A stretch of DNA of 64,000 bases, taken from contig CACBBC010000001.1 of the NCBI GenBank assembly GCA_902537415.1, positions 1 to 64,000 on the forward strand, given 5' to 3'. Shown here piece by piece: positions 19,989-29,405 of this stretch. Source of the DNA: an uncultured Alphaproteobacteria bacterium. GTDB taxonomy: Bacteria; Pseudomonadota; Alphaproteobacteria; Rhodobacterales; Rhodobacteraceae. A program made the position numbers and the translations under genes. The notes below the pieces were generated by a model. It searched no databases and had not been told where the DNA came from. It was given only the letters and a program-made list of their open reading frames with translations. Numbering within the stretch: the first letter of the stretch is position 1; each line of letters begins with the position of its first letter.

Positions 19989-21749
19989 TTAGACCAATAC
20001 AGCACCATCATCTGAGATACTGTTTTCTTCCGTTTGTTCCCCAAGAATCATTTCGTTATGGGCTTTACCAGATGGGATCATAGGAAAACAATTTTCATGT
20101 TTTTCGACCAAGCAATCAAATATTACTGGGCCAGGATAGTCAATCATTTCTCTGATATTATCATCTAGCATAGCAGGGTCTTCACATCTTATGCCTTTTA
20201 TCCCATATGCCTCTGCTAGCTTTACGAAATCAGGTAAAGCATCAGACCAGCTGTGAGAATACCGTTCTCCGTGTAATAATTCCTGCCATTGTCTTACCAT
20301 GCCTAGTCTCTCATTATTTAAAATAAACTGCTTTACAGGTAATCGGTATTGTACTGCGGTCCCTAACTCTTGCATGTTCATTAGCCAGCTCGCCTCTCCA
20401 GCGACATTGATTACAAGAGAGTTTGGGTGGGCGATTTGAATACCAATGGATGCTGGAAAACCATACCCCATTGTTCCTAATCCTCCGGACGTCATCCATC
20501 TATTAGGTTCTTCAAATCCCATAAATTGTGCAGCCCACATTTGGTGTTGACCAACCTCAGTCGATACAAATCTATTGTAAGACTTAGTCAGTTCCTCTAA
20601 TCTTTGAACAGCATATTGAGGCTTAATAACACTGGAAGAATTTTCATAGCCAAGTGATTGCACCGCTTTCCAACTTTCTATGGATTTCCACCAAGCGCTT
20701 AATTTTTTCTTATTTACTTTAGAACCTCTTTCTTTCCACCTAGCTATTAGCACGCTTAGTATCTGCGAAACATCCCCAATTAAAGGCGCATCTACAGTTA
20801 TGTTTTTATTTATCGAAGAAGGGTCAATGTCCAAGTGAACCTTATAAGAGTTCGGACTAAAAGCGTCAATTCGTCCTGTTATCCGGTCATCGAAACGAGC
20901 GCCAATACAAAGCATAAAGTCACAGTCGTGCATACACATATTGGCTTCATAAGTCCCATGCATACCTAACATTCCTAACCAGTTTTTCCCTGAAGCAGGA
21001 TAACTCCCAAGCCCCATTAGAGTAGATGTTATTGGGAAATTAGTACCAGCGACCAAATTCCTGAGTGAGTTTACTGCAGATTGACCAGAATTAATAACGC
21101 CGCCTCCACTGTAAATTATAGGTCTCTCTGCTCGTTCTAATCTACTTATTGCTTCATCCAACAAATTGAGATCAATCGAGGACTCTTTTTTAATAAATTT
21201 CTTTTTAATTTCGTTTTTCTTAGTGTAGCAACCAGAAGCAAACTGAACATCTTTTGGAACATCTACCAAAACGGGCCCAGGCCTACCACTACCAGCAACT
21301 TCAAAGGCTTTGTGTATCGTTTCAGCTAGCTTGTTTGTGTCTTTTACAAGCCAATTATGTTTCGTACAGGGTCTAGTGATACCCACGGTATCCGCTTCCT
21401 GAAAGGCGTCATTTCCTATCATAAAAGTAGGCACTTGACCACTTATAACTACTATTGGGACACTGTCCATTAATGCATCTGTAAGCCCCGTGACTGAGTT
21501 TGTTGCGCCAGGTCCAGAGGTGACGAAAACTACACCAATTTTTCCAGTAGATCTTGCATATCCTTCAGCAGCATGAGTAGCGGCTTGCTCGTGTCGAACA
21601 AGAATATGTTTGATTTTCTTTTGCTGAAATAGTTCGTCATAAATTGGCAGAATCGCCCCCCCAGGATACCCAAAGACTGTATCCACACCCTGATCAATCA
21701 AAGCTTTTATCACTATCTCTGCACCAGTAATTTTATTTGCCTGTGTCAT
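19989..21749 (-). CDS. ilvB: Acetolactate synthase large (catalytic) subunit
   Basis: This ThDP enzyme joins two pyruvates to acetolactate, or pyruvate and 2-ketobutyrate to acetohydroxybutyrate. The N-terminal ThDP-contact Glu is in RHEQAATHAAEGYAR (about 51-65). The FAD/middle domain follows, then the ThDP-Mg motif reads VAGEASWLMN with FILNNE about 26 residues later. The usual GDGS is GEAS here, a form I recall in other alphaproteobacterial enzymes. The C-terminal block EKHENCFPMIPSGKAHNEM is typical. 586 residues; transcribed before ilvH. Confidence 0.95.
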   Translation of the reverse strand: MTQANKITGAEIVIKALIDQGVDTVFGYPGGAILPIYDELFQQKKIKHILVRHEQAATHAAEGYARSTGKIGVVFVTSGPGATNSVTGLTDALMDSVPIVVISGQVPTFMIGNDAFQEADTVGITRPCTKHNWLVKDTNKLAETIHKAFEVAGSGRPGPVLVDVPKDVQFASGCYTKKNEIKKKFIKKESSIDLNLLDEAISRLERAERPIIYSGGGVINSGQSAVNSLRNLVAGTNFPITSTLMGLGSYPASGKNWLGMLGMHGTYEANMCMHDCDFMLCIGARFDDRITGRIDAFSPNSYKVHLDIDPSSINKNITVDAPLIGDVSQILSVLIARWKERGSKVNKKKLSAWWKSIESWKAVQSLGYENSSSVIKPQYAVQRLEELTKSYNRFVSTEVGQHQMWAAQFMGFEEPNRWMTSGGLGTMGYGFPASIGIQIAHPNSLVINVAGEASWLMNMQELGTAVQYRLPVKQFILNNERLGMVRQWQELLHGERYSHSWSDALPDFVKLAEAYGIKGIRCEDPAMLDDNIREMIDYPGPVIFDCLVEKHENCFPMIPSGKAHNEMILGEQTEENSISDDGAVLV

Positions 21750-21933
21750 ATTAAAGTCTCTTTGATTAAAAAACGTTGTTTAGACTATGACTGTAAGGCA
21801 ATCGTTCTTTTTTTTAAAGAGTTTATTTAAATTTTGATTTTGAGCCTATCTAAAGTACGAAAGTACTACTGCCTTGCTTAAAGGTTGTAAAGGGTGGGTT
21901 TTAATGTGTTTGAATTTTATATTTTTTATGTGC

Positions 21934-21962
21934 TTGATATTGACAAGTAACTAGGCTATATA
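21934..21962 (+). promoter_or_regulatory. Likely sigma-70-type promoter of the TRAP operon
   Basis: TTGATA at 21934-21939 is followed after 17 nt by TATATA at 21957-21962, about 55 nt before the dctP ATG. Spacing is optimal and both hexamers are close to consensus. An overlapping TTGACA at 21940-21945 is only 11 nt from the same -10 and was not used. Confidence 0.55.
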
Positions 21963-21980
21963 AGGAGGTTATTTATGTAG
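21962..21980 (+). promoter_or_regulatory. Start-stop minimal ORF with strong ribosome site in the dctP leader
   Basis: AAGGAGG at 21962-21968 is followed after 6 nt by ATG at 21975 and immediately by TAG at 21978. The only codon would be the start itself. The leader then continues 36 nt to dctP, which has its own GGAGG. If the promoter at 21934-21962 is used, transcription would start at about 21969 and the ribosome site would be partly lost, so function requires a start site further upstream. Confidence 0.3.
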
Positions 21981-22016
21981 TTGAATAGTATTTAAATAAA
22001 CTTAGTTGGAGGAAAT

Positions 22017-23114
22017 ATGAAACGACGTGATTTTATTACAAAGGCAGGTATTGGAACTGCCGCAGTAGCTGGAGCAGCACTAGCAGCACCAGCTGTAGCT
22101 CAAGAGAGAAAAGTGCTGACATGTGTATCAAGTTGGCCAAGGGACTTTCCAGGTCTAGGAACTTCTGCTCAAAGGTTAATGGAAAGAATAACGCAGCTTT
22201 CAGAAGGTCGGATTACCATGGAGTATTTTGCTTCTGGAGAAAAAGTGGGTGGTCTTGATGTTTTTGATGAAGTAGCCTCTGGTAACTCATCATGCTACAT
22301 CTCGGCTGACTATTATTTTACGGGGAAACACCCAGGTTTCGCTTACTGGACATCGGTTCCCTTCGGCATGACTTGTCCTGAGTGGTGTGCATGGGTAAAA
22401 TTTGGCGGTGGCCAGGCTCTGTGGGACGAAGTGTCCGGAGAGTTTGGTCTTAAGGCCATCACTTGTGGTTCAACAGGTACGCAGGCCGGCGGATGGTTCA
22501 ACAAAGAAATCAACAGTGCTGATGACCTTAAGGGTCTAAAAATGCGTATCCCAGGGTTAGGTGGACAAGTTATATCTAAACTTGGTGGCACAACCGTTAC
22601 ACTTCCAGGCGGTCAAATTTACGAGAACCTTGTATCTGGTTCAATAGATGCGACCGAGTGGGTTGGTCCATACAATGATTACTTCATGAAGTTTTATGAA
22701 GCCGCGAAATTCTACTACACTGGTGGAATGCATGAACCAGGTGGAGGTCTTTCTTTTGCATTCAACGCGAGCCTTTGGGGTAGCATGACAGAGTGGGAAA
22801 AGGCCATTATAACCGCTGCTGCCTTTGAAGAACAGGCTGCTCAGTATGAAGAAGGTATAGCTAAGAATGGTGAGTATCTTGGCAAACTCGTTAATGAGCA
22901 GGGCGTAGTAGTGAAAGCCTTTAGTGATGAGGTTTGGGACTCTTTTGGTGATGCCTCTGCTGAGGTCTATGAAGAAGTGAGAGATCACAGCGCGTTGGCT
23001 AAAAAGATTGATGACGCTTTCCAAAAGGCTCTTAGGGAAATTGGTGGTACAATGGCGCAGTTTGAAGGTACTTTTGTTAACCAAAGAAACAGAGTGTTGG
23101 GCATAGAAGCTTAA
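22017..23114 (+). CDS. dctP: TRAP transporter substrate-binding protein, TakP-like
   Basis: The periplasmic receptor of a tripartite ATP-independent transporter. It has a twin-arginine signal (KRRDFI at 2-7) ending near AVAQ, so it is probably exported folded. The mature protein resembles TakP/2-oxoacid-type DctP: SSWPRDFPG, GTQAGGWFNKEI, LKMRIPGLGG and ATEWVGPYND carry the family's ligand-site Arg and Trp/Glu region. The TakP similarity suggests a 2-oxo or other monocarboxylate, possibly via a bound cation, but the ligand is unproven. GGAGG lies 5 nt before the ATG. Confidence 0.92.
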   Translation: MKRRDFITKAGIGTAAVAGAALAAPAVAQERKVLTCVSSWPRDFPGLGTSAQRLMERITQLSEGRITMEYFASGEKVGGLDVFDEVASGNSSCYISADYYFTGKHPGFAYWTSVPFGMTCPEWCAWVKFGGGQALWDEVSGEFGLKAITCGSTGTQAGGWFNKEINSADDLKGLKMRIPGLGGQVISKLGGTTVTLPGGQIYENLVSGSIDATEWVGPYNDYFMKFYEAAKFYYTGGMHEPGGGLSFAFNASLWGSMTEWEKAIITAAAFEEQAAQYEEGIAKNGEYLGKLVNEQGVVVKAFSDEVWDSFGDASAEVYEEVRDHSALAKKIDDAFQKALREIGGTMAQFEGTFVNQRNRVLGIEA

Positions 23115-23127
23115 GACGTATTATTGT

Positions 23128-23156
23128 TGGTTGGCGCGCTTTGTGCTCGCCAACCA
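23128..23156 (+). other. Intercistronic hairpin between dctP and dctQ
   Basis: TGGTTGGCG at 23128-23136 pairs perfectly with CGCCAACCA at 23148-23156 around an 11-nt loop. No U-tract follows, so it is more likely an mRNA-stabilising or partial attenuator element. This would favour more binding protein than permease, a common arrangement in solute-receptor operons. Confidence 0.6.
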
Positions 23157-23172
23157 CAAAACGGAATAATTT

Positions 23173-24159
23173 ATGACTGATAGTGCTATGAACGGACAAG
23201 CAGTAGATAGGGTATGGAAGAGATACCTAGGATGGACTACTGTTTCTTTGTTGGTTGCATTCTTAATTAACAACTTTCTTAACATCTATTTTGGTTTTGA
23301 GAGATTATCATCCTTGTTCACAGGATTTAGCTACACCGGTAGCATCACCTTATTTATCTATATTGCTTTCATTGCATTGGGAATGTGGTATGTAAATAGT
23401 TCAGTCAACGAGAGTTACAGAGACCAAGCAAGAAAATTGCATGGTTTTAATGTATACTTTTTGAGAGGATGCTTCTTTGCAGTTTTATTCATAGGTTGTA
23501 TCGATTTTTTACTAGCTTTGTTGAGATCTATAGATGTGTTAAAATTGCTTGTTGGTGAAACCACGTCCAGAGCATTGGGGCTCGGAAATGTCGTAGGTCC
23601 TTATATACACGTTCCTCTGATAGTTTTAGGTTTTATCGTCGCTAACTTCTCAAAGACATTGGGATGGACGTGGTTGGCCCTCTTAATTGTATTCGCTGAG
23701 CTTGTGATCGTTATCTCTAGGTATCTTTTTTCGTACGAACAGTCTTTTATGGCAGATTTAGTCAGATACTGGTATGCGGCACTATTTTTATTCGCGTCTG
23801 CCTATACTTTATACGATGAGGGTCATGTTAGAGTGGACGTAGTATATGCAGGTCTTAGTGAAAAAGTAAAAGCATATGTGAATGCGTGGGGTTCATACAT
23901 ACTGGGCGTTGTGACTATGGTTGTAATTGTACTTATTGGATTTAACGGAAAGACATCAATTATAAATTCCCCCTTATTAGTGTTCGAGATTACGAACCAA
24001 GGCATAAACGGAATGTTTATAAAATATCAGATGGCCATGTTTTTAGGAATATTCGGTGTTACAATGATGGTACAATTTATAGTCCAATTTTTTGACAGCA
24101 TTGCTGACATAAATGGAGAACCAGGGAAACGCGACACATCAATACAGTTAGGTCACTAG
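23173..24159 (+). CDS. dctQ: TRAP transporter small permease subunit, N-terminally extended
   Basis: The small membrane subunit that helps dock the binding protein. The last half carries the usual four-helix DctQ core, with SYEQSFMADLVRYW and the conserved LYDEGHVRVDV block near 214-224. At 328 residues it is well over the typical 160-200. The first about 150 residues add three or four more hydrophobic helices (near 19-40, 55-76, 95-117, 145-160). This extended form fits the TakP-type subfamily. Its TAG stop touches the dctM ATG. Confidence 0.85.
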   Translation: MTDSAMNGQAVDRVWKRYLGWTTVSLLVAFLINNFLNIYFGFERLSSLFTGFSYTGSITLFIYIAFIALGMWYVNSSVNESYRDQARKLHGFNVYFLRGCFFAVLFIGCIDFLLALLRSIDVLKLLVGETTSRALGLGNVVGPYIHVPLIVLGFIVANFSKTLGWTWLALLIVFAELVIVISRYLFSYEQSFMADLVRYWYAALFLFASAYTLYDEGHVRVDVVYAGLSEKVKAYVNAWGSYILGVVTMVVIVLIGFNGKTSIINSPLLVFEITNQGINGMFIKYQMAMFLGIFGVTMMVQFIVQFFDSIADINGEPGKRDTSIQLGH

Positions 24160-26820
24160 ATGGAACTATTTTTTCTGGCCGTTTTATTTTTAACCATGGC
24201 TTTTGCGTTAGGATCTGGCTATCCAGTGGCATTTTCACTGCCGGGGGCGGCAATTTTTTCTATAGTATTGGCTGCTTTATTTGGTTATTTGATTGAGAGC
24301 GACTCAGCTGCTTATTTCCATAGCGGTAGTCCCTACCAATGGCTGTCAGCAGGAGTTACCAATCTGAGGTTCGTCTATTGGGATGTGGAAAGAGATACTT
24401 TGATTGCGATTCCCTTATTTATATTTATGGGAATAATGCTTCAAAAGTCTAAGATCGCGGAAGATTTATTGGTTACAATGGCTAATCTCTTTGGCCCAGT
24501 GCCAGGAGGGCTAGGGATATCTGTTGTATTTGTTGGAGCTCTATTAGCTGCTACAACAGGGATTGTGGGAGCAACAGTCGTAGCGATGGGCTTAATTTCT
24601 CTGCCTGTTATGTTACGCAACAAGTACTCTCCAGCACTTGCTACTGGAACAATTGCGGCATCCGGAACGTTAGGACAGATCATCCCACCTTCAATTGTAC
24701 TCATAATTTTAGCTGATCAACTTGGGTCTGCAGCAGATCAAGCGAGCTCAATACGAAAGTCCTTACATAAAGAGGCGACAGGAGACCTTTCAATGCCTTC
24801 GGTGATGGATGTTACCTCGACGAGTGCCGGGGAAATGTTTTTAGGTGCATTTGTGCCTGGAGTTGTTTTGGTGTTGTTATATATGGTATTTATTCTTATT
24901 CTAGCGCTGTTCTTCCCGCGTTTGGCCCCATCCGTTCCATATAACGGAAAAATGGATGCTAGCTTCTGGTTTAGGGTTGGCTTTATTTTAATACCACCAC
25001 TTACACTTATTGTCTTAGTGTTGGGATCGATCATTACTGGAATCGCAACTGTTAATCAGGCTGGAGCGATCGGCGCGGCAGGTGCTCTAGTGATGGCCGG
25101 TTATAGGTTAAACCCAAAACAAGATTACACTGCATATTTGCCTGCTATTATTTTGTTGATTTCTATTCTAATAATGGCATTTGCCCTATCTAACTTTGAT
25201 ATGAATATTTTACTCATTCAGGATGGAAGAGATTTGACGGGAATATTCATCGGTATTATAGGAGCTACTTCGTTTATTATATCGCTTGTCTGGAGTTCTC
25301 TCAGGCTCTATAAGATCGAGGGTACTTTGAATGACGTAATGTTAGAGACAGCAAAAACCACCTCACTCGTATTTATTATTCTTTTGGGAGCTGCCGTTCT
25401 TACGGCCGCCTTCAGAGCATTTGGGGGAGAGGACCTTGTGCGCGAATTCCTGAACTCATTGCCAGGAGGATTTTGGGCGAAATTTATAATTGTTATGGCT
25501 GTTATTTTTATTCTAGGGTTCTTCCTCGATTTTATTGAAATTGCTGTTGTCGTGGTTCCCATAGTTGCTCCTATACTATTGGCTGATCCATCTGCTAATA
25601 TAACGGCTGTATGGCTTGGCGTGATGATAGGTCTAAATATACAAACATCGTTTCTTACACCACCCTTTGGGTTTGCGCTATTTTACTTGAGAGGAGTAGC
25701 GCCCGCTATTGTCAAAACAGTACAAATGTATAAAGGCGTTGTGCCATTTATAATGCTCCAGCTACTAGCACTTTTTATAGTTGGCTATTATCCTGCACTC
25801 GTAAATTATCTTCCAAATAGAACTAGTTTCTTATCGGAAAACTCTCCACCTCCCAAAAACCCACGGCTCCAATATTGTATTGAGCAATATAGCGCAAATG
25901 TTCTTTTTTCTGATGACAACTTTGTACAAGGTGCGGTTAGAGAACTTAGTGTGGTTGATATGAGCATGCTACCAAAAAAAGTAAAGGCTAACTTGACTAA
26001 TGCTGTGGGAGATGCTGAACTCGCTTTAGCTTCGCTAAAAAACGCTATAGAACAAGAAAGTATAATTGAAAAGGAAGCAATAGAATATCGACCAATTTTG
26101 AATAAGGTTAGAAGATTGGAAAGCCGAATAAATCAAAAAAAACGTGAAATAAAGGAGCTGGAGAAGGAACAAGTCCTTCAAAAAACTTTAAAAAATGATG
26201 GTGCAGTAGAAGATATCGCGAGTGAGATAAAAGAAGTTCAAAAAGAGATTGATGAAATAGATCAACAGAAGCCAGAGAATTGGGATCAGATCTATGAAGA
26301 ATTCAAAAGCCTAATGAAAGAGGAGCAGAAGCAAAGAAACATGTATAGGCGAGCAGGCGAAAACTCTTTCAAGGCCGTCAAAGAACTATCATTAGTTCTT
26401 GCTTCAAATAAGGAAATATCTCAATTGGAGGCGGAGTATAAAACAATCCTTCAAAAAAGTGCTGACTTACCCAAGGAGGAAAGAATAAAAATATTTAATG
26501 ATTTTTCAAAGAAAGTGAGCCAGGTAAACGGAACAAGCGATTTTAAAAGTAAGTTATCAAAAGCGATAAGAGAGTTAAAGAAAAAGAATGTTAAGGAAGA
26601 AAAAGTAAATAAGAATCTTGATGCTGCTTTAACAGTCATAACTGATCTTAACGATTGGGTAAGTGCATCTAAAGCACCTCTCGAAGAAAGTCTGAATACA
26701 TACCTACAGAAGACAAGGGGATCTTTAGGTATAAGAGCCCAGGATAGATTTGACGAAGATCTAGCGCTATATCTAGCCCGTTGTAATGCCAACCACAGAG
26801 ATTTGTCACTTAATTTTTAG
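24160..26820 (+). CDS. dctM: TRAP transporter large permease with long C-terminal coiled-coil extension
   Basis: The ion-coupled membrane subunit. Residues 1 to about 548 are a multi-helix DctM domain, with the family patterns GIVGATVVAMGLISLPVML, GTLGQIIPPS and QTSFLTPPFG. A further stretch near 200-290 separates the two halves. After about 549 the membrane part ends and a hydrophilic tail of some 335 residues follows, rich in Lys/Glu with heptad-like runs (about 640-720 and 760-830). I know no standard TRAP domain there. ATG directly follows the dctQ stop. The DctM assignment is firm; the tail's function is unknown. Confidence 0.9.
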   Translation: MELFFLAVLFLTMAFALGSGYPVAFSLPGAAIFSIVLAALFGYLIESDSAAYFHSGSPYQWLSAGVTNLRFVYWDVERDTLIAIPLFIFMGIMLQKSKIAEDLLVTMANLFGPVPGGLGISVVFVGALLAATTGIVGATVVAMGLISLPVMLRNKYSPALATGTIAASGTLGQIIPPSIVLIILADQLGSAADQASSIRKSLHKEATGDLSMPSVMDVTSTSAGEMFLGAFVPGVVLVLLYMVFILILALFFPRLAPSVPYNGKMDASFWFRVGFILIPPLTLIVLVLGSIITGIATVNQAGAIGAAGALVMAGYRLNPKQDYTAYLPAIILLISILIMAFALSNFDMNILLIQDGRDLTGIFIGIIGATSFIISLVWSSLRLYKIEGTLNDVMLETAKTTSLVFIILLGAAVLTAAFRAFGGEDLVREFLNSLPGGFWAKFIIVMAVIFILGFFLDFIEIAVVVVPIVAPILLADPSANITAVWLGVMIGLNIQTSFLTPPFGFALFYLRGVAPAIVKTVQMYKGVVPFIMLQLLALFIVGYYPALVNYLPNRTSFLSENSPPPKNPRLQYCIEQYSANVLFSDDNFVQGAVRELSVVDMSMLPKKVKANLTNAVGDAELALASLKNAIEQESIIEKEAIEYRPILNKVRRLESRINQKKREIKELEKEQVLQKTLKNDGAVEDIASEIKEVQKEIDEIDQQKPENWDQIYEEFKSLMKEEQKQRNMYRRAGENSFKAVKELSLVLASNKEISQLEAEYKTILQKSADLPKEERIKIFNDFSKKVSQVNGTSDFKSKLSKAIRELKKKNVKEEKVNKNLDAALTVITDLNDWVSASKAPLEESLNTYLQKTRGSLGIRAQDRFDEDLALYLARCNANHRDLSLNF

Positions 26821-26825
26821 ATCCA

Positions 26826-27632
26826 CTATTCTTCAGATGGTAGATAGATTGGCATACTATGTTTCTGCTTATCGAGTTTGTTGGTATTAATGTTAGTGAT
26901 TTTAGATTTGCTTGCACAGAGCCATTTGTTGTTTGTAAAGACTTCAAGAGGACTAAAGCGTTTTTTATAGTCCATTTTAGAACTACCTTTAACCCAATAA
27001 CCTAGGTAAACATATTGAAGGTTCATCTCTAGCGCCAAGTTATTATGATCTAAAATCATATAAGTACCAAGGCTTTTCTCCTTAAAATCTGGGTTAAATA
27101 CTGAATAAACCATAGAGATACCATCATCCAAAATATCAACTAATGAAAAACTAATAAGTTCTAACTCTCCATTTTTTTTCACATAATATTCAATCAACTT
27201 GGATTCAACATTTGTTTCTTCAATCATTGCTGTGAAGTCGTCCGCATCCATATCTGACATTCCCCCATTGGGATGTCTTGCGGTTATATATTGTTTGAAA
27301 AGTTCAAATTGGGCATCGGTTGCCAGTGGGGGATTTACAACTCTTACAATATCTGAGTTTTTTGACATAATTCTCTTTTGTGACTTTGAAGGTTTGAACT
27401 CTCTACTTGAAATTCTTGCTGACATACAAGCTGTACAGTTTGCACAAGATGGCCTATACAATACATTTTGTGATCTCCTAAAGCCCTGTTTTGATAAAGA
27501 ATTATTAAGGCGCTTAGAGTTAATTCCATATAAGGCTGTAAAGAGCTTTCTTTCGACCTGATTATCTAAATAAGGACAATCTTGTGGAGCGGTAACATAA
27601 AATTGTGGATTTTGAGGCAGAGTGTGTCGCAT
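26826..27632 (-). CDS. bpt: Aspartate/glutamate leucyltransferase (bacterial ATE/Bpt)
   Basis: This aminoacyl-tRNA-protein transferase adds Leu from Leu-tRNA to N-terminal Asp or Glu, marking proteins for the N-degron pathway. The 268 residues show CPYL near the N-terminus, [15 protein letters not shown] with the conserved cysteines, and the C-terminal GNAT-like core with [19 protein letters not shown] start at the ATG at 27632; the frame is open to 27752 but would overlap metA and is not family-like. AAGG lies about 14 nt upstream. It ends 5 nt from dctM. Confidence 0.92.
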   Translation of the reverse strand: MRHTLPQNPQFYVTAPQDCPYLDNQVERKLFTALYGINSKRLNNSLSKQGFRRSQNVLYRPSCANCTACMSARISSREFKPSKSQKRIMSKNSDIVRVVNPPLATDAQFELFKQYITARHPNGGMSDMDADDFTAMIEETNVESKLIEYYVKKNGELELISFSLVDILDDGISMVYSVFNPDFKEKSLGTYMILDHNNLALEMNLQYVYLGYWVKGSSKMDYKKRFSPLEVFTNNKWLCASKSKITNINTNKLDKQKHSMPIYLPSEE

Positions 27633-27658
27633 AGCTAAGAATAACCTTAAATATATGG

Positions 27659-28579
27659 CTATTTCAAGCCAATCTTTTCTATCTCGAAAGGAGTTGTCTG
27701 ATATATCTCGTTTATCCAATTGCCGTATAAAAGATGCGCATGACTGCGCCACCTATTTATCGGATCTTTTTTCGGATCATCATTAGGGAAATAGTTTTTG
27801 GGAACCTGAAATTTTTTTTCAGTATCTTTATCTCTCAAATATTCATCATTAAGAGTATTGCTATCATACTCCAAGTGATTAAGTAAAAATAAAAAGTTTT
27901 TTTCCCTATCTTCTATGAGACAAGGACCAACTTCATCAGATTCCAGAAGTATTTCTAGATTTTTTTTCTCAACTATTTCATCTCTAGATATTTCTGTCCA
28001 GCGACTCACAGGCACAATCAAATCGTCTGAAAAGCCTCTTAAAAAATGCGAGTTGACTTTTCTGTTCTTATGCCGAAATAGTCCTAAGGCTTTTCTTTGG
28101 AGCATCAGTTTTTCTATATTGTAATAATAATTAAGCATAGCCATCGCTCCCCAACAAACACCAAATACAGAGTGTACAGACTCATTTGCCCAATCTAAAA
28201 TATCTTTCAATTCTCCCCAATAATCGACTGCTTCAAATGGAAGGTGCTCTATTGGTGCGCCTGTAATAATTAGTCCGTCATATTTGTTATTACGCACATT
28301 ATCAAAAGTCTTATAAAAATTTTCAAGGTGCTCTTTAGAAGTATTTTTTGAAACATGAGATGATACTCTTAATAAGGTAAACTCTATTTGAAGAGGCGTT
28401 GCTCCGATAAGTCGCGCAAACTGAGTCTCCGTTTTTATTTTTTCTGGCATTAAGTTAAGTAATATTATCTGTAGAGGACGAATATCTTGCTTTTCAGCTA
28501 ATTGACTAGACATTACCATAACACCTTCGTTTTGAAGAATATCGAAGGCTGGTAAATTTTTAGGAATTTTTATCGGCAT
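27659..28579 (-). CDS. metA: Homoserine O-acetyltransferase (MetA family)
   Basis: This enzyme acylates homoserine in methionine synthesis. The 306 residues align with MetA without gaps: nucleophile Cys142 in [10 protein letters not shown], and NHLEYD with catalytic His and Glu near 233-237. Residue 111 is Glu ([10 protein letters not shown]), the residue reported to select acetyl-CoA; E. coli has Gly there and uses succinyl-CoA. I therefore call it an acetyltransferase from that one-residue rule. It follows the P-loop gene by 10 nt, so the two are likely cotranscribed. Confidence 0.9.
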   Translation of the reverse strand: MPIKIPKNLPAFDILQNEGVMVMSSQLAEKQDIRPLQIILLNLMPEKIKTETQFARLIGATPLQIEFTLLRVSSHVSKNTSKEHLENFYKTFDNVRNNKYDGLIITGAPIEHLPFEAVDYWGELKDILDWANESVHSVFGVCWGAMAMLNYYYNIEKLMLQRKALGLFRHKNRKVNSHFLRGFSDDLIVPVSRWTEISRDEIVEKKNLEILLESDEVGPCLIEDREKNFLFLLNHLEYDSNTLNDEYLRDKDTEKKFQVPKNYFPNDDPKKDPINRWRSHAHLLYGNWINEIYQTTPFEIEKIGLK

Positions 28580-28589
28580 TATTGGCTCT

Positions 28590-29372
28590 TTATTTTACTC
28601 TGATTTTGCTCTCTATAGCCCCTATTAAATCGGCGGCACATTTTACTTCACGTAGTTGCTCGAAATTTAATGATATACCCCAATTTTTAGAGATTGTATC
28701 GAATATAGCTTTTCTTCTTTTAATAAGTGCTTTAAATCCATAAATCATGAAGTCGTCAGGATTTATTTCATCACAAGTAGTCGAAGTATCATCTCTAAAA
28801 CTTTTCCATAGAGAGTGTAAGAAATTTTCTTCATAATACATGGGTTTAGGTTTGGCCAAAAATCTGTCAATTAATACTTGATACATAGTGTCTGGTGCTT
28901 CAAGACAGATTATAAGAAAGTTTTTGGACAACGATGATAGTATTTTATCATTTTCGTCTTGAGGATTTACCAGTTCACAAATAGAACCGGATGTATCACA
29001 CATAAAGTGCGACAACTTTGGCGAGCGTTCTACCAGTGAACTTGCATTGAGCGTTGCCTTAATTTCTGCATTGCGATGAAGTTGCTGACGTCTTAAATAC
29101 TCTGAAAATAATATTCCCCCCTTTGACCGAGAGCCAGGTTTGCCAAGAAAATTAGATAGATTTGTTAGATTACCTATTTCGAACCCATCAAGTAAGTGTT
29201 TATGCTGGTTTTTAAAAAGGAGCTTACCTATCTCATAATCCACTGAATAGTGTGACCAGCTGTCTCTATTCACCAATTTACGAGAGATAAATGTCTTCCC
29301 CAGTCCAGACATACCAAGCAATGCAAAACGCTTGAACTGGAATCCAGAGGTTTCATTAGCAATTATTTTCAT
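28590..29372 (-). CDS. P-loop ATPase/kinase-like protein of unknown function
   Basis: A 260-residue protein with a Walker A motif GMSGLGKT at 19-26 close to the start, a typical kinase or shikimate-kinase-like layout, then [16 protein letters not shown] (possible Walker B, DTSG) and an RRK basic patch near the end. It resembles small-molecule kinases more than transport ATPases. The substrate is unknown. The 10-nt spacing to metA suggests a link to methionine or homoserine metabolism, an inference from context only. Confidence 0.6.
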   Translation of the reverse strand: MKIIANETSGFQFKRFALLGMSGLGKTFISRKLVNRDSWSHYSVDYEIGKLLFKNQHKHLLDGFEIGNLTNLSNFLGKPGSRSKGGILFSEYLRRQQLHRNAEIKATLNASSLVERSPKLSHFMCDTSGSICELVNPQDENDKILSSLSKNFLIICLEAPDTMYQVLIDRFLAKPKPMYYEENFLHSLWKSFRDDTSTTCDEINPDDFMIYGFKALIKRRKAIFDTISKNWGISLNFEQLREVKCAADLIGAIESKIRVK

Positions 29373-29405
29373 GTGACTTCAAGAATAACAATTACGTCTG
29401 ATATA

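Noticed and set aside
21854-21867. Small hairpin AGTAC-GAAA-GTACT in the ilvB/dctP intergenic region
   Set aside because: A five-bp stem is expected by chance; no supporting context.
21940-21945. TTGACA as -35 of the dctP promoter
   Set aside because: Only 11 nt from the TATATA -10; the TTGATA at 21934 gives the proper 17-nt spacing.
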